Below are positions 44,863 through 54,414 of a stretch of 64,000 nucleotides of DNA, piece after piece. The DNA is from Rhodobacteraceae bacterium IMCC1909 (GTDB lineage: Bacteria > Pseudomonadota > Alphaproteobacteria > Rhodobacterales > Rhodobacteraceae). The notes under the pieces were generated by a model. That model was not told where the DNA came from, made no database searches, and worked only from the letters and a program-made list of their open reading frames with translations. Numbering within the stretch: the first letter of the stretch is position 1; each line of letters begins with the position of its first letter. The DNA is taken from positions 248,001 through 312,000 of the forward strand of contig JAPDHM010000002.1 in NCBI GenBank assembly GCA_030704425.1. The letters are read 5' to 3'. A program made the position numbers and the translations under genes.

Positions 44863-47010
44863 TCATGGCTGCTCGTCCCAAATGAATTCAATGCGGTCCG
44901 CGGGCTGCGCAAAGGACAGCTGTTGCGTATCATGCGGCCTGCGATCTCCGAATCCCTTGGGATGAATGCGCTCTTTGGTTAGGCCGAGCGCGGTTAATGC
45001 CGCGACCAAAGCCGCGGCCCGTGCCCGGCTGAGTTGGTCATTCTCCGCCTCGTTTTGCATCGAAAAACTATGATCGACCGCGTCGACACGCAGCGCAGAG
45101 TTTCGCAAACAATGACTAATCAATCCGGCCAAATGCGCCAATGCGGGCGCGGCGCTGACATCAAAGCGCGCAAGACCCTCCCCGAACTTGAGGCGTTCCT
45201 GCTCCAAAATAGTCGATGTGGCAGCGCTGCACCGCGCGGCTGTCGGCTCAAAACTATAGACCGGCACCCAGGCCCCAGGCACTCGGCGCTCCAAGAGCCC
45301 GCTTCCGGCATGAATGCGCTCTGCGCCGATATCCGCACTCGGCCCAGCCTCCAAGATTTCAGTGGCAATCACAAACCGCGACGACAAAGCTGCAGCCAAG
45401 TCCTCAGCTGCCACACCCGGCGCAGCCACACCCTTTAGGGCCAGCTGCCCTGCAAAATATTGGAACTCAAACTGCTCAAAGTGCCGCAGCCAATCCGCCA
45501 AAACCCTTAAGACCTGCCGTGTAAAATCCGCCCGGCCAATCAAACCCACCTGGGCCGTATCCTCAATATAGGGCAGCTGCAAAATCTGAGTAATTTGCGC
45601 GGCATCCAAACCCTTGGGCAATTTCCCGGACAGGCGTGCCCCGCTTTGGGCATCATAGGCAAGTGTGAAATCCGGCGGCGTGCCATCATCCACCAGATCA
45701 AACCGGCGCGTGAGCAAAAATTCCACTGGCTTTTGCGCCAAATTCGCCTCGATTTTTGCCTGTATTTCAGGCGTGGTTACGGTGCCCGACAGGTGAAGCG
45801 ATCCCGGCGCCACCATCAAACGGCCATGTTGCATCTCACGCAGACCAGCCAGACCCGCAACCAAGGCGCCTGTCCAATCGCGCGCGCCATCCGTGATCTC
45901 CGCCTGCACCAAATTTTCGGAGCGCTGTGCCTCAAAGCGGGTGGTTAAAGCAGACAGCTTCACCCCATAGGGGATCTTACCGCGAAACTGAACTTCGGCG
46001 CCGTCAAATTCCGCCAAGAGGTAGAACGGCTGGCCGTCATCGTAAATCTCCAGGCGGCGCACCAGCTCGGTGTTCGCAGGTCTTTTCCGCAAAGCGCGTT
46101 CAGCGCGCAATAGCCCCGCACGGTTGACCAGGCCCGTGATCTCAATTCTCTCCTTTGACACCTCAAGCTGGCCTGATTGCACCTGTGCCATGGCCCTCAA
46201 AGCGGCCCACAGGGCTTGGGTAAACTGACCGTCGGCGTCGTCAATTCTCGCCTGTTCAACGTGCAACGCTCGCGCTGGCCTGCCAATGTCTTCCGGTACA
46301 ATTTCCGGCAATACGCCCGTCGGAAATTTACCCATGGCCGTGAGCTGCCCCTGTGACAGCTGCACCGACAGCGCAAAGGGCTGTCCGTCGTCAAGAACCT
46401 CAATCTCCACTTGGCTGTCATATCCCGCCGGCAAAGCCGCACGCGCCGCTTGCGCATCATCGGGCCATCGCGCCGTTGCGGTCAAATGCAGCTGGCTGTC
46501 TTCAAGCCGTAATCTGGCAGATTGCAAATGCGAAAGGCTTTTGATGGCGCTTTCCATGGCCTCCCGCCACCGCGCTTGTGATATACCAGAGGCCAATTGC
46601 AAATCGGCGGAGCCTGCCCCAACCTGCGCCGCAACCGCTGCAAGCGCCGCTTGGCTGGGGGCATAGCCTGATACTCGCAGCCCCTGCGCATCGCGGATGA
46701 TTTGTGTCACATAGGGGCGGGCCTCCGCCAACACCGACATGCTATCTGCCACAGTGATATCCGGCCCATGGGGGTGCAAATGACGCAACACCCGGGCACG
46801 CTCTGCTTCAGAATTGACCCATCCTGAAACTGTAACCACGCGACCATTCACCGAAACTTGCAACGGGTGGTCCAACTCAAGCCCGTCTAGCGTGACCCGT
46901 TGGGCAATGCGCGCCTCAATGCGGTTCAGCCAACTGGAGTAGGCCAACCATCCCAAAGCGCTCAATCCCACGCAAAACGCGATTAATCCAATTTTCGTTC
47001 TGAAAGCCAC
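44863..47010 (-). CDS. Large OmpA-family protein with BON-like repeats
   Basis: A 715-residue envelope protein with an N-terminal membrane anchor (residues about 6-27). The middle is built of repeated BON-like modules. Three are marked by DDGQPFALSVQ, DDGQPFYLLAEF and DDGTPPDFTLAY, each followed by GKFP, GKIPYG or GKLPKG. The C-terminal 120 residues follow the OmpA peptidoglycan-binding fold (DQLSRARAAALVAAL, HPKGFGDRRP). However, the usual GHTD motif reads AVDHS, so the glycan-binding Asp seems lost or shifted. The start is GTG 47010 after AAGGG. Its role is likely in the envelope, but no function is established. Confidence 0.82.
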   Translation of the reverse strand: MAFRTKIGLIAFCVGLSALGWLAYSSWLNRIEARIAQRVTLDGLELDHPLQVSVNGRVVTVSGWVNSEAERARVLRHLHPHGPDITVADSMSVLAEARPYVTQIIRDAQGLRVSGYAPSQAALAAVAAQVGAGSADLQLASGISQARWREAMESAIKSLSHLQSARLRLEDSQLHLTATARWPDDAQAARAALPAGYDSQVEIEVLDDGQPFALSVQLSQGQLTAMGKFPTGVLPEIVPEDIGRPARALHVEQARIDDADGQFTQALWAALRAMAQVQSGQLEVSKERIEITGLVNRAGLLRAERALRKRPANTELVRRLEIYDDGQPFYLLAEFDGAEVQFRGKIPYGVKLSALTTRFEAQRSENLVQAEITDGARDWTGALVAGLAGLREMQHGRLMVAPGSLHLSGTVTTPEIQAKIEANLAQKPVEFLLTRRFDLVDDGTPPDFTLAYDAQSGARLSGKLPKGLDAAQITQILQLPYIEDTAQVGLIGRADFTRQVLRVLADWLRHFEQFEFQYFAGQLALKGVAAPGVAAEDLAAALSSRFVIATEILEAGPSADIGAERIHAGSGLLERRVPGAWVPVYSFEPTAARCSAATSTILEQERLKFGEGLARFDVSAAPALAHLAGLISHCLRNSALRVDAVDHSFSMQNEAENDQLSRARAAALVAALTALGLTKERIHPKGFGDRRPHDTQQLSFAQPADRIEFIWDEQP

Positions 47011-47101
47011 AACAATACCCTTGCTTGGCTAAAAAACTGTATTTCATAGATTCGAGCAAGAGAAAGCGGGCGCACCACCATCGGGCATCTAGGATATGCG
47101 A

Positions 47102-47962
47102 TTAAATTGCCACTTTGCGCGACTCATCAAGATAGATTTCCCGCAACCGTATGGCCACAGGCCCCGGCGCACCGGTCCCAATCGCCGCGCCATCCAGCTC
47201 AACCACAGGCATCACAAAGGCCGAAGCCGATGTAAAAAAGGCCTCATCTGAATCCTGCGCTTCTGCCACTGTGAAGGCGCGCTCTTCCACTTCCATTTGC
47301 GCTTCACGGGCAAAGCGCAACACGGCGGCACGGGTGATGCCATGCAAAATGTCATCCGACAAATGCCGAGTGATGATCTTGCCACCTTTAACGATATAGG
47401 CGTTGTTCGAGGTGCCTTCTGTGACAGCACCATCCTCAACCATCCAAGCATCATCACAGCCGGCCGCCTTGGCCATCATCTTGCCCATGGAAGGATAGAG
47501 CAATTGCACGGTCTTGATGTCCCGGCGGGCCCAGCGCTGGTCCTCAATAGAGATCACCTTAATGCCTGTCTTAGCCATCGGGCTGTCCGCAATACCTGGT
47601 TTATTTTGTGTGAACAACACGATGGTCGGCGGCGTGTCTTCACTGGGATAGGCAAAATCGCGATCAGCAGCCGCGCCGCGGGTGATCTGCAAATAGATCA
47701 GCCCCTCAACGATGCCGTTCGCTCGGACCAACTCCCGGTGCACCTCAAGCAAATCTTCGGTCGCAATCGGATTGCGCATGCCCAGCTCGCCCATTGAACG
47801 CGCCAAACGCCGCGCATGGCCATCAAAATCAATAAGCTTCCCATCCAAAACCGACGTCACCTCATAGACGCCATCGGCGAAAAGAAAGCCTCGATCGAAA
47901 ATTGAAACCGTCGCTTCATTTTCCGGCAAATACTTGCCGTTTACATATACGGTGCGTGTCAT
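47102..47962 (-). CDS. dat: D-amino acid aminotransferase
   Basis: A 286-residue fold-type IV PLP enzyme. The catalytic Lys is K150 in WARRDIKTVQLL, with the PLP-phosphate block EGTSNNAYIV near 193 and the RGFLFADGVYEVT motif near 24. D-amino acid transaminases swap amino groups between D-amino acids and 2-oxo acids, commonly D-Ala and D-Glu. ATG 47962 has GGGGATAG upstream and sits four bases after the dgcA stop. As last gene of dgcN-dgcA-dat it could feed D-glutamate into the pathway. A branched-chain or aminodeoxychorismate-lyase role is less likely from the motifs. Confidence 0.85.
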   Translation of the reverse strand: MTRTVYVNGKYLPENEATVSIFDRGFLFADGVYEVTSVLDGKLIDFDGHARRLARSMGELGMRNPIATEDLLEVHRELVRANGIVEGLIYLQITRGAAADRDFAYPSEDTPPTIVLFTQNKPGIADSPMAKTGIKVISIEDQRWARRDIKTVQLLYPSMGKMMAKAAGCDDAWMVEDGAVTEGTSNNAYIVKGGKIITRHLSDDILHGITRAAVLRFAREAQMEVEERAFTVAEAQDSDEAFFTSASAFVMPVVELDGAAIGTGAPGPVAIRLREIYLDESRKVAI

Positions 47963-47966
47963 TGGT

Positions 47967-48935
47967 CTATCCCCACAAGGCTGCGACGGGCGGATGCACA
48001 CCGTCTGCGTCAAATTTCAAAGCGTTATCTCGGTCTTCGGCCAAAAGCAGCGGCCCGTCAAGATCAGTGAAATGCGCGGCCTGCGCCAAAAGCACTGCTG
48101 GAGCCATCGCCAGCGAACTGCCGACCATACACCCCACCATCAAACCAAAATCCGCCTCCAACGCCGCATCGCGCAGGGCAAGGGCTTCGGTCAAGCCGCC
48201 TGTCTTATCCAATTTGATATTGGCATAATCATACTTCCCACGCATATGCGGCAAAGAGCTCCGATCATGGCAGCTCTCATCGGCACAAATCGGCAATGGG
48301 CGCTCAAGGCCCAAAAGCGCGTCATCCTCTGATGCTGGCAAAGGCTGTTCGACCAATTCGACCCCGAGGCGCAGCAAATGCGGCGCGAGATCTGAGTACA
48401 CCTCAGCGCTCCATCCTTCATTGGCGTCCACAATGATCCGCGGCTTGGGCGCGCCGCGCCGCACCGCCTCAAGCCGAGGCATATCATCAGGCGTTCCCAG
48501 CTTGATTTTCAGAAAAGGCCGATGCGCATTGAGCCTGGCTTGACGCTCCATGGCCTCCGGACTGTCCAAAGACAGGGTATAGGCGGTAATTTGCGGCTTA
48601 AGGTCTTGCAAGCCAACGCGCTGTGCCACCGAAACACGGCTGGTCTTGGCCTCTAAATCCCAAAAAGCACAATCAACCGCGTTGCGCGCCGCGCCCGCAG
48701 GCAGGGCCTCGCCCAGCTCCTCATGCGATATATTGCCCAGCGCGTTAATCTGCGCAGTCACCGAAGCCAGGCTCTCCCCATAGCGCGCATAGGGCACACA
48801 TTCGCCCCAGCCAATAACCCCATCCCTCTCAATCCAAACGGTCAAGACCTCTGCCTGACTGCGCGAGCCCCGCGAAATTGTAAAAACCTGCGCCAATTGA
48901 AACGTCTCTGGCTGAACCGTGATCCGCATACCCAT
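47967..48935 (-). CDS. dgcA: Enolase-superfamily epimerase/racemase, DgcA type
   Basis: A 322-residue enolase-superfamily protein of the dipeptide epimerase/muconate-lactonizing subgroup. The general base is in LKIKLG near 144, metal ligands are in IIVDANEGWS, LVEQPLP and ICADESC, and the second base is in IKLDKTGG near 238. Many relatives epimerise L-Ala-D/L-Glu. In marine bacteria the homologue beside DgcN was described as an N-acetyl-D-glutamate racemase (DgcA). The presence of dgcN directly upstream makes that assignment preferable here. Confidence 0.85.
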   Translation of the reverse strand: MGMRITVQPETFQLAQVFTISRGSRSQAEVLTVWIERDGVIGWGECVPYARYGESLASVTAQINALGNISHEELGEALPAGAARNAVDCAFWDLEAKTSRVSVAQRVGLQDLKPQITAYTLSLDSPEAMERQARLNAHRPFLKIKLGTPDDMPRLEAVRRGAPKPRIIVDANEGWSAEVYSDLAPHLLRLGVELVEQPLPASEDDALLGLERPLPICADESCHDRSSLPHMRGKYDYANIKLDKTGGLTEALALRDAALEADFGLMVGCMVGSSLAMAPAVLLAQAAHFTDLDGPLLLAEDRDNALKFDADGVHPPVAALWG

Positions 48936-49045
48936 CCTTATATCTTTTGCCGCGTAGGCTGTCGCAGCAGCCCGGGCCTGTCAAGCGGCGACGCCGCGCG
49001 ACAGGCATAGAGTTGTGCGGCGCCAACAGGCGCCGCTCCTTTGGA

Positions 49046-50047
49046 TCAAAGCGCCATCAACGCATCGACCAGGCGGCCGGACCCAATGCGAATGGGATCC
49101 ACAGTTGGAAACCCCATACGCTCTTCCACTTCCGCCAAATAACTTTTGGCTTCGGCCTCAGACATATGCTGGGTATTGACCGATATCCCCACAACCTGGC
49201 AAGCGGGATTGGCCACCCGCGCCAGGGCCAAAGCCATATCGCGCAGCTCTTCCAAGCTGGGCTGCTGATAGTCCGGCAAGCCGCGCATATGGCTGCGCGT
49301 GGGCTCATGGCCCAAAATCAGCGCGTCAGGTTGACCGCCATGAATGAGTGCCATGGTCACGCCTGAGTAGGACACGTGAAACAGGCTGCCCTGCCCTTCG
49401 ATGTGATCCCAATGATCAGCGTCATTATCTGGTGTTAAATGCTCCACGGACCCCGCCATAAAATCGGCAATCACCGCATCCAAAGGCACACCGCCACCGG
49501 TGATCATAATCCCCGTCTGTCCCGTTGCGCGGAACGTGGATTTCAACCCCCGCTGACGCATTTCCGCATCCATTGCCATCGCCGTATACATCTTGCCCAC
49601 AGAGCAATCCGTCCCGACGGTCAAGCACCGCTTGCCGCTTCGCTTTTTGCCATTGGCGATGGGATATTGCACAGAGGGCACGCGCACATCATGCAGCTGA
49701 CCGCCATATTTCGCGGCTGTTGCCACCAAATCGGCTTCATCGCGCAGCAAATTATGCAGGCCCGACGCAAGATCATAGCCCATCGCCAGAGCCTCTTTCA
49801 GAACAGTTTTCCATGCCTCAGAAATCACCCCGCCACGATTGGCCACGCCGATGACCAAAGTCTTGGCCCCCGCGTGTTTTGCCTCTTGCAACGACATGTC
49901 AGCAATCCCAAGATCCGCGCCGCATCCCGACATGCGGAACTGCGCCACTGCATTCTCAGGCCGCCAATCTTTGATGCCGATGGCAACTTTGGCGGCAAGC
50001 TGATCTGGCGCATCTCCGAGGAACAATAGATAGGGGGTCTTGATCAT
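49046..50047 (-). CDS. dgcN: D-glutamate N-acetyltransferase DgcN (DUF1611)
   Basis: A 333-residue DUF1611 protein with a P-loop-like VGTDCSVGKMYTAMAM near 145 and the blocks GTGQTGIMI-like RATGQTGIMITGGGVPLDAV and DALILGHEPTRSHMRG. The family member DgcN acetylates D-glutamate in the D-glutamate catabolic route described for marine Proteobacteria, with DgcA racemising the product. The gene is first in the dgcN-dgcA-dat unit, 110 bp ahead of dgcA. The dedicated regulator is not in the window. Confidence 0.85.
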   Translation of the reverse strand: MIKTPYLLFLGDAPDQLAAKVAIGIKDWRPENAVAQFRMSGCGADLGIADMSLQEAKHAGAKTLVIGVANRGGVISEAWKTVLKEALAMGYDLASGLHNLLRDEADLVATAAKYGGQLHDVRVPSVQYPIANGKKRSGKRCLTVGTDCSVGKMYTAMAMDAEMRQRGLKSTFRATGQTGIMITGGGVPLDAVIADFMAGSVEHLTPDNDADHWDHIEGQGSLFHVSYSGVTMALIHGGQPDALILGHEPTRSHMRGLPDYQQPSLEELRDMALALARVANPACQVVGISVNTQHMSEAEAKSYLAEVEERMGFPTVDPIRIGSGRLVDALMAL

Positions 50048-50257
50048 GGCAATCTCCTAGTGCTGTTACGCGCAATCTACGTCACATATCGCGAAATTTC
50101 ACCCATTGTTGGGCAGGAAATTACTGTTTGATGGATTTATATTCGATGGATTATTATATTGTTAGAATATTATTGCGGATTAGATTTTTTACTGGTTCTT
50201 CCTCTCGATCCAGCCAGCATTCGTCGCAGAATCATCCCCGTGGTCCGGGTGACAGAA

Positions 50258-50282
50258 TTGCGCTTGCGACTGCCTGCGCAAG
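50258..50282. promoter_or_regulatory. Overlapping inverted repeats in the dgcN/mcl1 divergent region
   Basis: TTGCGC (50258-50263) pairs with GCGCAA (50276-50281), and CTTGCG (50263-50268) with CGCAAG (50277-50282). They lie about 55 bp upstream of mcl1 in the 286-bp intergenic region shared with dgcN. A regulator site for mcl1 is plausible but unproven. Confidence 0.35.
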
Positions 50283-50333
50283 ATTATATTACAAAACCAA
50301 CCAATCTTGAAATTTCCTTACTCGAGGTCCAAC

Positions 50334-51293
50334 ATGTCATTTCGTTTGCAACCCACCCCTGTCGCGCGCCCCAATCGCTGCCAATTGTTCGGCCCCGGTT
50401 CGCGCGTCGCTCTGTTTGAAAAAATGGCAGCCAGTGCAGCGGATGTGATCAATCTTGATCTCGAAGACAGCGTGGCGCCCAGCGACAAAGACAGCGCACG
50501 CGAAAACATCATTCAAGCGACCCATGACGTTGATTGGGGCACCAAGACCCTCTCGGTACGAATTAACGGTCTCGACACCCCCTATTGGTACCGCGACGTT
50601 GTGGATCTTCTGGAGCGCGCCTCAGACCAGCTTGATCAAATCATGATCCCAAAGGTTGGCTGTGCCGCTGATGTCTACGCCGTCGATGCCCTGGCCACAG
50701 CCATTGAAACAGCCAAGGGACGCCGCAAGCCCATCACCTTTGAAGTCATTATCGAAAGCGCCGCAGGTCTGGCCCATGTCGAAGAGATTGCCGCCAGCTC
50801 ACCGCGGCTTGTGGCCATGTCCTTGGGCGCGGCTGATTTTGCGGCCTCAATGGGCATGCAGACCACTGGCATCGGTGGCACGCAAGAGAATTACTATATG
50901 CAGCATGGCGAGAGCAAACATTGGTCAGATCCTTGGCACTGGGCCCAGGCGGCTATCGTCGCCGCCTGTCGCACCCATGGGGTTTTGCCGGTCGATGGAC
51001 CCTTTGGCAATTTCAGCGATGACGCGGGTTTCCGCGCCCAGGCCCGCCGTTCCGCCACCCTAGGCATGGTTGGCAAATGGGCGATCCATCCCAAGCAGAT
51101 CGCACTGGCCAATGAGGTTTTCACCCCCTCTGAAGACGCTGTTGCCGAGGCCCGCGACATTCTCGCTGCCATGCAACAGGCCAAAGAAAACGGCGAAGGC
51201 GCCACGGTCTATAAAGGCCGTTTGGTCGATATCGCCTCCATCAAACAAGCCGAAGTCATTGTTCGACAATATGAAATGATCAACAGCGCCTAA
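50334..51293 (+). CDS. mcl1: L-malyl-CoA/beta-methylmalyl-CoA lyase
   Basis: A 319-residue HpcH/HpaI-fold lyase matching Mcl1 of Rhodobacter, which cleaves methylmalyl-CoA to glyoxylate and propionyl-CoA and malyl-CoA to glyoxylate and acetyl-CoA in the ethylmalonyl-CoA pathway. Motifs are [11 protein letters not shown], the metal-binding [11 protein letters not shown] near 40, [24 protein letters not shown] near 140 and [13 protein letters not shown] near 245. ATG 50334 has CGAGG upstream and gives the family length; an earlier ATG at 50307 is unlikely. With a thiolase at the window end it fits an acetyl-CoA assimilation setting. Confidence 0.92.
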   Translation: MSFRLQPTPVARPNRCQLFGPGSRVALFEKMAASAADVINLDLEDSVAPSDKDSARENIIQATHDVDWGTKTLSVRINGLDTPYWYRDVVDLLERASDQLDQIMIPKVGCAADVYAVDALATAIETAKGRRKPITFEVIIESAAGLAHVEEIAASSPRLVAMSLGAADFAASMGMQTTGIGGTQENYYMQHGESKHWSDPWHWAQAAIVAACRTHGVLPVDGPFGNFSDDAGFRAQARRSATLGMVGKWAIHPKQIALANEVFTPSEDAVAEARDILAAMQQAKENGEGATVYKGRLVDIASIKQAEVIVRQYEMINSA

Positions 51294-51394
51294 AGGGACG
51301 CGGTCGGGCAAAACTTGCCGATCTGACGCAGTTCTGTTGCACTTTGGTGCCACCGGGGTCATATAGGTTTCAAATCGTCATTTTGAGGCCAGAC

Positions 51395-52357
51395 ATGACT
51401 AACTATCTTGAATTTGAACGCCCCTTAGCAGAAATCGAAGGCAAGGCTGAAGAGCTGCGCGCTATGGGCCGTGATAATGAGGATATGGACATTGAAGCTG
51501 AGGCCAAAGCGCTGGACAAAAAAGCGCGAGCCTTGCTCGATGAGCTTTATGCCAAGCTCACCCCTTGGCGTAAATGCCAGGTGGCACGCCATCCTGATCG
51601 GCCCCATTGTAAAGATTATATTAAAGAGCTGTTCCAAGAATACACCCCGCTGGCCGGGGATCGTAATTTTGCCGATGATCATTCCATCATGGGCGGGTTG
51701 GCCCGCTTGGGTGACCGGCCTGTTGTGGTCATTGGTCATGAAAAAGGGCATGATACCAAATCGCGCATCGCCCGCAATTTTGGCATGGCGCGGCCAGAAG
51801 GCTATCGCAAAGCCATCCGCTTGATGGATCTGGCCAACCGGTTTGGCCTGCCCGTCATCTCCCTGGTCGATACCCCCGGCGCCTTTCCCGGCAAGGGCGC
51901 AGAAGAGCGTGGTCAATCCGAAGCTATTGCCCGATCAACAGAAAAATGCTTGCAACTGACAGTGCCTCTGATCTCTGTCATTATTGGCGAAGGCGGATCA
52001 GGTGGGGCGGTCGCCTTTGCTACAGCCAACCGTTTGGTGATGCTTGAACATTCGATTTACTCGGTCATTAGCCCGGAGGGCTGCGCTTCCATCCTTTGGA
52101 AAGACGCGGAAAAAATGCGCGAAGCGGCTGAGGCGCTGCGTCTCACGGCGCAGGACCTTACGACATTAGGCATTTGCGATCAAATCATTGCTGAGCCAAA
52201 GGGCGGCGCGCATCGCGACCCGAAATCCACCATGCAAGCGGTTGGACAGACTTTGGCCAAATTGCTCGACGAGCTTGGCAAGAAAAAACCAGACAGTTTG
52301 ATGAAAGATCGGCGGCAAAAATTCCTCGACATGGGCACCAAGGGTTTGGCAAGCTAA
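51395..52357 (+). CDS. accA: Acetyl-CoA carboxylase carboxyltransferase subunit alpha
   Basis: A 320-residue subunit that with AccD transfers CO2 from carboxybiotin to acetyl-CoA in fatty acid synthesis. Family blocks are [14 protein letters not shown] at the start, [18 protein letters not shown] near 105, [20 protein letters not shown] near 160 and [16 protein letters not shown] near 200. ATG 51395 follows GAGG. It lies 100 bp after mcl1 on the same strand. Confidence 0.96.
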   Translation: MTNYLEFERPLAEIEGKAEELRAMGRDNEDMDIEAEAKALDKKARALLDELYAKLTPWRKCQVARHPDRPHCKDYIKELFQEYTPLAGDRNFADDHSIMGGLARLGDRPVVVIGHEKGHDTKSRIARNFGMARPEGYRKAIRLMDLANRFGLPVISLVDTPGAFPGKGAEERGQSEAIARSTEKCLQLTVPLISVIIGEGGSGGAVAFATANRLVMLEHSIYSVISPEGCASILWKDAEKMREAAEALRLTAQDLTTLGICDQIIAEPKGGAHRDPKSTMQAVGQTLAKLLDELGKKKPDSLMKDRRQKFLDMGTKGLAS

Positions 52358-52371
52358 GGGCCGACCCCAGC

Positions 52372-52995
52372 TCACCACATGGATTTTGTCACTCGGGCCT
52401 GCCAGTCTTTTTCATAGGTCGCACTGTCGATCCGTGCCGACTGCTCTGCCTCTGCGGCAGTTTGAGCCTGCAAAATATCGCCCATGCTCGGCAAATCAGG
52501 TGCAGCCTGCCCCTGCCATAGCCCCGACCGCAAGATCGCCCAGGCGGATTGGCTGTAAACCTCCGATACCGATATCATGATAGCAATGCGTGGTTGTTGG
52601 CCATTGCGCTCAAACCTTGCAAGATGCGCCGCCGACACCGAAAGATGCGCATCGTCATTGACGCGCACCACATTCGAATGTTTAGGCACCATGAACATGA
52701 GAGACACCCGGCCATCTTCGACGATATTGCGCAGGGAATCCGAACGGTTATTGCCGCGCCAGTCGGGCATAAGGAGGGTCTGCGGATCTTGAATATGCAC
52801 AACTGGACCCTCATCCCCGCGCGGGCTGCCATCGGTGCCATCAGGGCCCACTGTGCTCAAAATACAAAACCGCGCGGCCCCAATCCAAGCGCCATATTCC
52901 GGCGTGACATGTCGCGCAACTTTGACCGAGCCGTTGCGCGAAGGCTCGTCATAAAGCGCCTAAAGCTGCGTCAAATTTAAAATCCGATCACTCAT
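52372..52995 (-). pseudogene. Pyridoxamine 5'-phosphate oxidase-family flavin protein with TAG at codon 12
   Basis: From ATG 52995 the frame reads MSDRILNLTQL, then TAG (52960-52962), then continues without interruption as ALYDEPSRNGSVKVA and onward to 52372, 207 codons in all. Residues after the stop fit the PNPOx-like family (STVGPDGTDGSPRGDEGP, LLMPDWRGNNRSDSLRN), so only the first codons are separated. CAG to TAG explains the stop. No good internal restart precedes the fold; TTG 52860 (codon 46) would remove the first strands. The family binds FMN or F420, with no substrate deducible. Confidence 0.85.
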
Positions 52996-53035
52996 GGCGT
53001 CCCCAATTGCTTTGAAATTTCGAAGGCAGCATCTG

Positions 53036-53425
53036 TCATCCCCCGACCGGCGAACAAATTTCGACAAGACAACCATTATTATCGCGCAGGTAACCTAAAA
53101 TTTGCCCCCAAGGCTTTGTTTGCGGTGCGGTCACAGCCACAGCGCCGGCACTCACTGCTTTATCAAAAGCGCTTTCCGGGTCATCAGTGACCAAGGCAAT
53201 CTCATAGCCCGCTGGTCTCTCATCAGCGCGATTGGGGCGCATAGACAAGCCATTTACCTTTGCCATTTCATCGGCCGCAAAAGCCAGGGTTGTGGCACCG
53301 GTTTTGAGCTCTCCATAAAGTTCACTTTCATGAAGGAAACCCGTTTGCAATCCAAACACGTTGTCATAGAAGGCCAGGGTTTCAGGAACATTTGCAACAT
53401 ATACAATGCTGTATCCAAAGTGCAT
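53036..53425 (-). CDS. VOC/glyoxalase-family protein
   Basis: A 129-residue single-domain vicinal-oxygen-chelate protein with the two beta-alpha-beta modules of the family (YSIVYVANVPETLAFYDNVF at the start, YEIALVTDDPESAFDKAV near 76, the metal-site Glu in CLVEICSP at the end). Such proteins range from isomerases to antibiotic-binding proteins, and no substrate is evident. ATG 53425 is fixed by AAGGAG just upstream. Confidence 0.87.
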   Translation of the reverse strand: MHFGYSIVYVANVPETLAFYDNVFGLQTGFLHESELYGELKTGATTLAFAADEMAKVNGLSMRPNRADERPAGYEIALVTDDPESAFDKAVSAGAVAVTAPQTKPWGQILGYLRDNNGCLVEICSPVGG

Positions 53426-53685
53426 TTTACGCTCCTTGTGATGTATTGCGTGAAACCGTAGAAGCCAAGACATCCGATTTCAAGGCAAAACTCACGTCAA
53501 CGAATTTCCGCAAAACCCATCACACAGAGCCAGCATGCCCGGCCTTTCACACATCATCCGCGACGTTGATTTTCACACCATGAACTGCATCTGAGGCGGG
53601 CGCAGCGATGCTACGCCATGACCAATTTGAACCTTCTATGTCTTAGAATTTAGCCTCGGGTTCATCGCCAACCCGTGGCGCAGCC

Positions 53686-54414
53686 TCACTCGTAAAACCC
53701 CACTTCGGCCATCAATTCGCGTGAACGCCCTTCCACAGCGGCTTCCATCAATTCCATGAACTCCGCCACAGGTTTGCCCTTAGGGATCGGCTCCATAAAC
53801 TCGACGGTCGCGATGCCCGGCTTGCGGTAAATACTGCGTTTCGGCCAGAAGATCCCGGTATTTAAAGCCACCGGCACGCAATCTTGCTGCAATTCGCGAT
53901 ACAAAACACCCGAGCCCATCTTATAGACTTTCTTGTCGCCTGGCGCGACGCGCGTGCCTTGCGGGTAGATCACCAATTGCCCTGGCGCCACGCGGCCGGA
54001 GGCAACATCGGCAAGCATTTTGCGGATGGCAGCCGCTCCCTTGCCACGATTCACAGGAATGCATCCCAAACGATAGGCGTATTGGCCAACAATGGGCGTA
54101 AACAGCAGCTGCCGCTTCATAATGAATTTCGACCGATCCAGGCAGTTGAAAATCACAATGATATCGAAAAAGGATTGGTGTTTGGCGGCAATCAAAACTT
54201 CACCTTTTGGAACAGTACCGCGCACCTGGACTTTGAGCCCGATCATCCAACGGGCTGACCATACCACCCACCAGCAATAGACATTGGCCGCAAGCGAGGC
54301 GCCTTTTTGGCTGAAGATCATAGGAATCAGAAAGACGATGGCCACGATGACCATTGCCACATACATCTGAATGTTGAACAGCAAAGAGCGAATCCATTGC
54401 ACTGCATAGGCCAT
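53686..54414 (-). CDS. plsC: 1-acyl-sn-glycerol-3-phosphate acyltransferase
   Basis: A 242-residue PlsC-type acyltransferase that makes phosphatidic acid. It has N-terminal membrane segments (MYVAMVIVAIVFLIPMIF), the HX4D motif KHQSFFD near 80, the substrate-binding GCIPVNRGKG near 117, and YPQGTRVAPG near 150. It is divergent from the zinc-ribbon gene. Confidence 0.92.
   Translation of the reverse strand: MAYAVQWIRSLLFNIQMYVAMVIVAIVFLIPMIFSQKGASLAANVYCWWVVWSARWMIGLKVQVRGTVPKGEVLIAAKHQSFFDIIVIFNCLDRSKFIMKRQLLFTPIVGQYAYRLGCIPVNRGKGAAAIRKMLADVASGRVAPGQLVIYPQGTRVAPGDKKVYKMGSGVLYRELQQDCVPVALNTGIFWPKRSIYRKPGIATVEFMEPIPKGKPVAEFMELMEAAVEGRSRELMAEVGFYE

Noticed and set aside
9827-52962. Stop-codon recoding (TAG or TGA read as an amino acid)
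   Set aside because: TAG ends DUF1185, the D-2-hydroxyacid dehydrogenase, DUF1244 and HhH genes, and TGA ends many others, so both act as normal stops. No suppressor tRNA or selenocysteine signal was seen.
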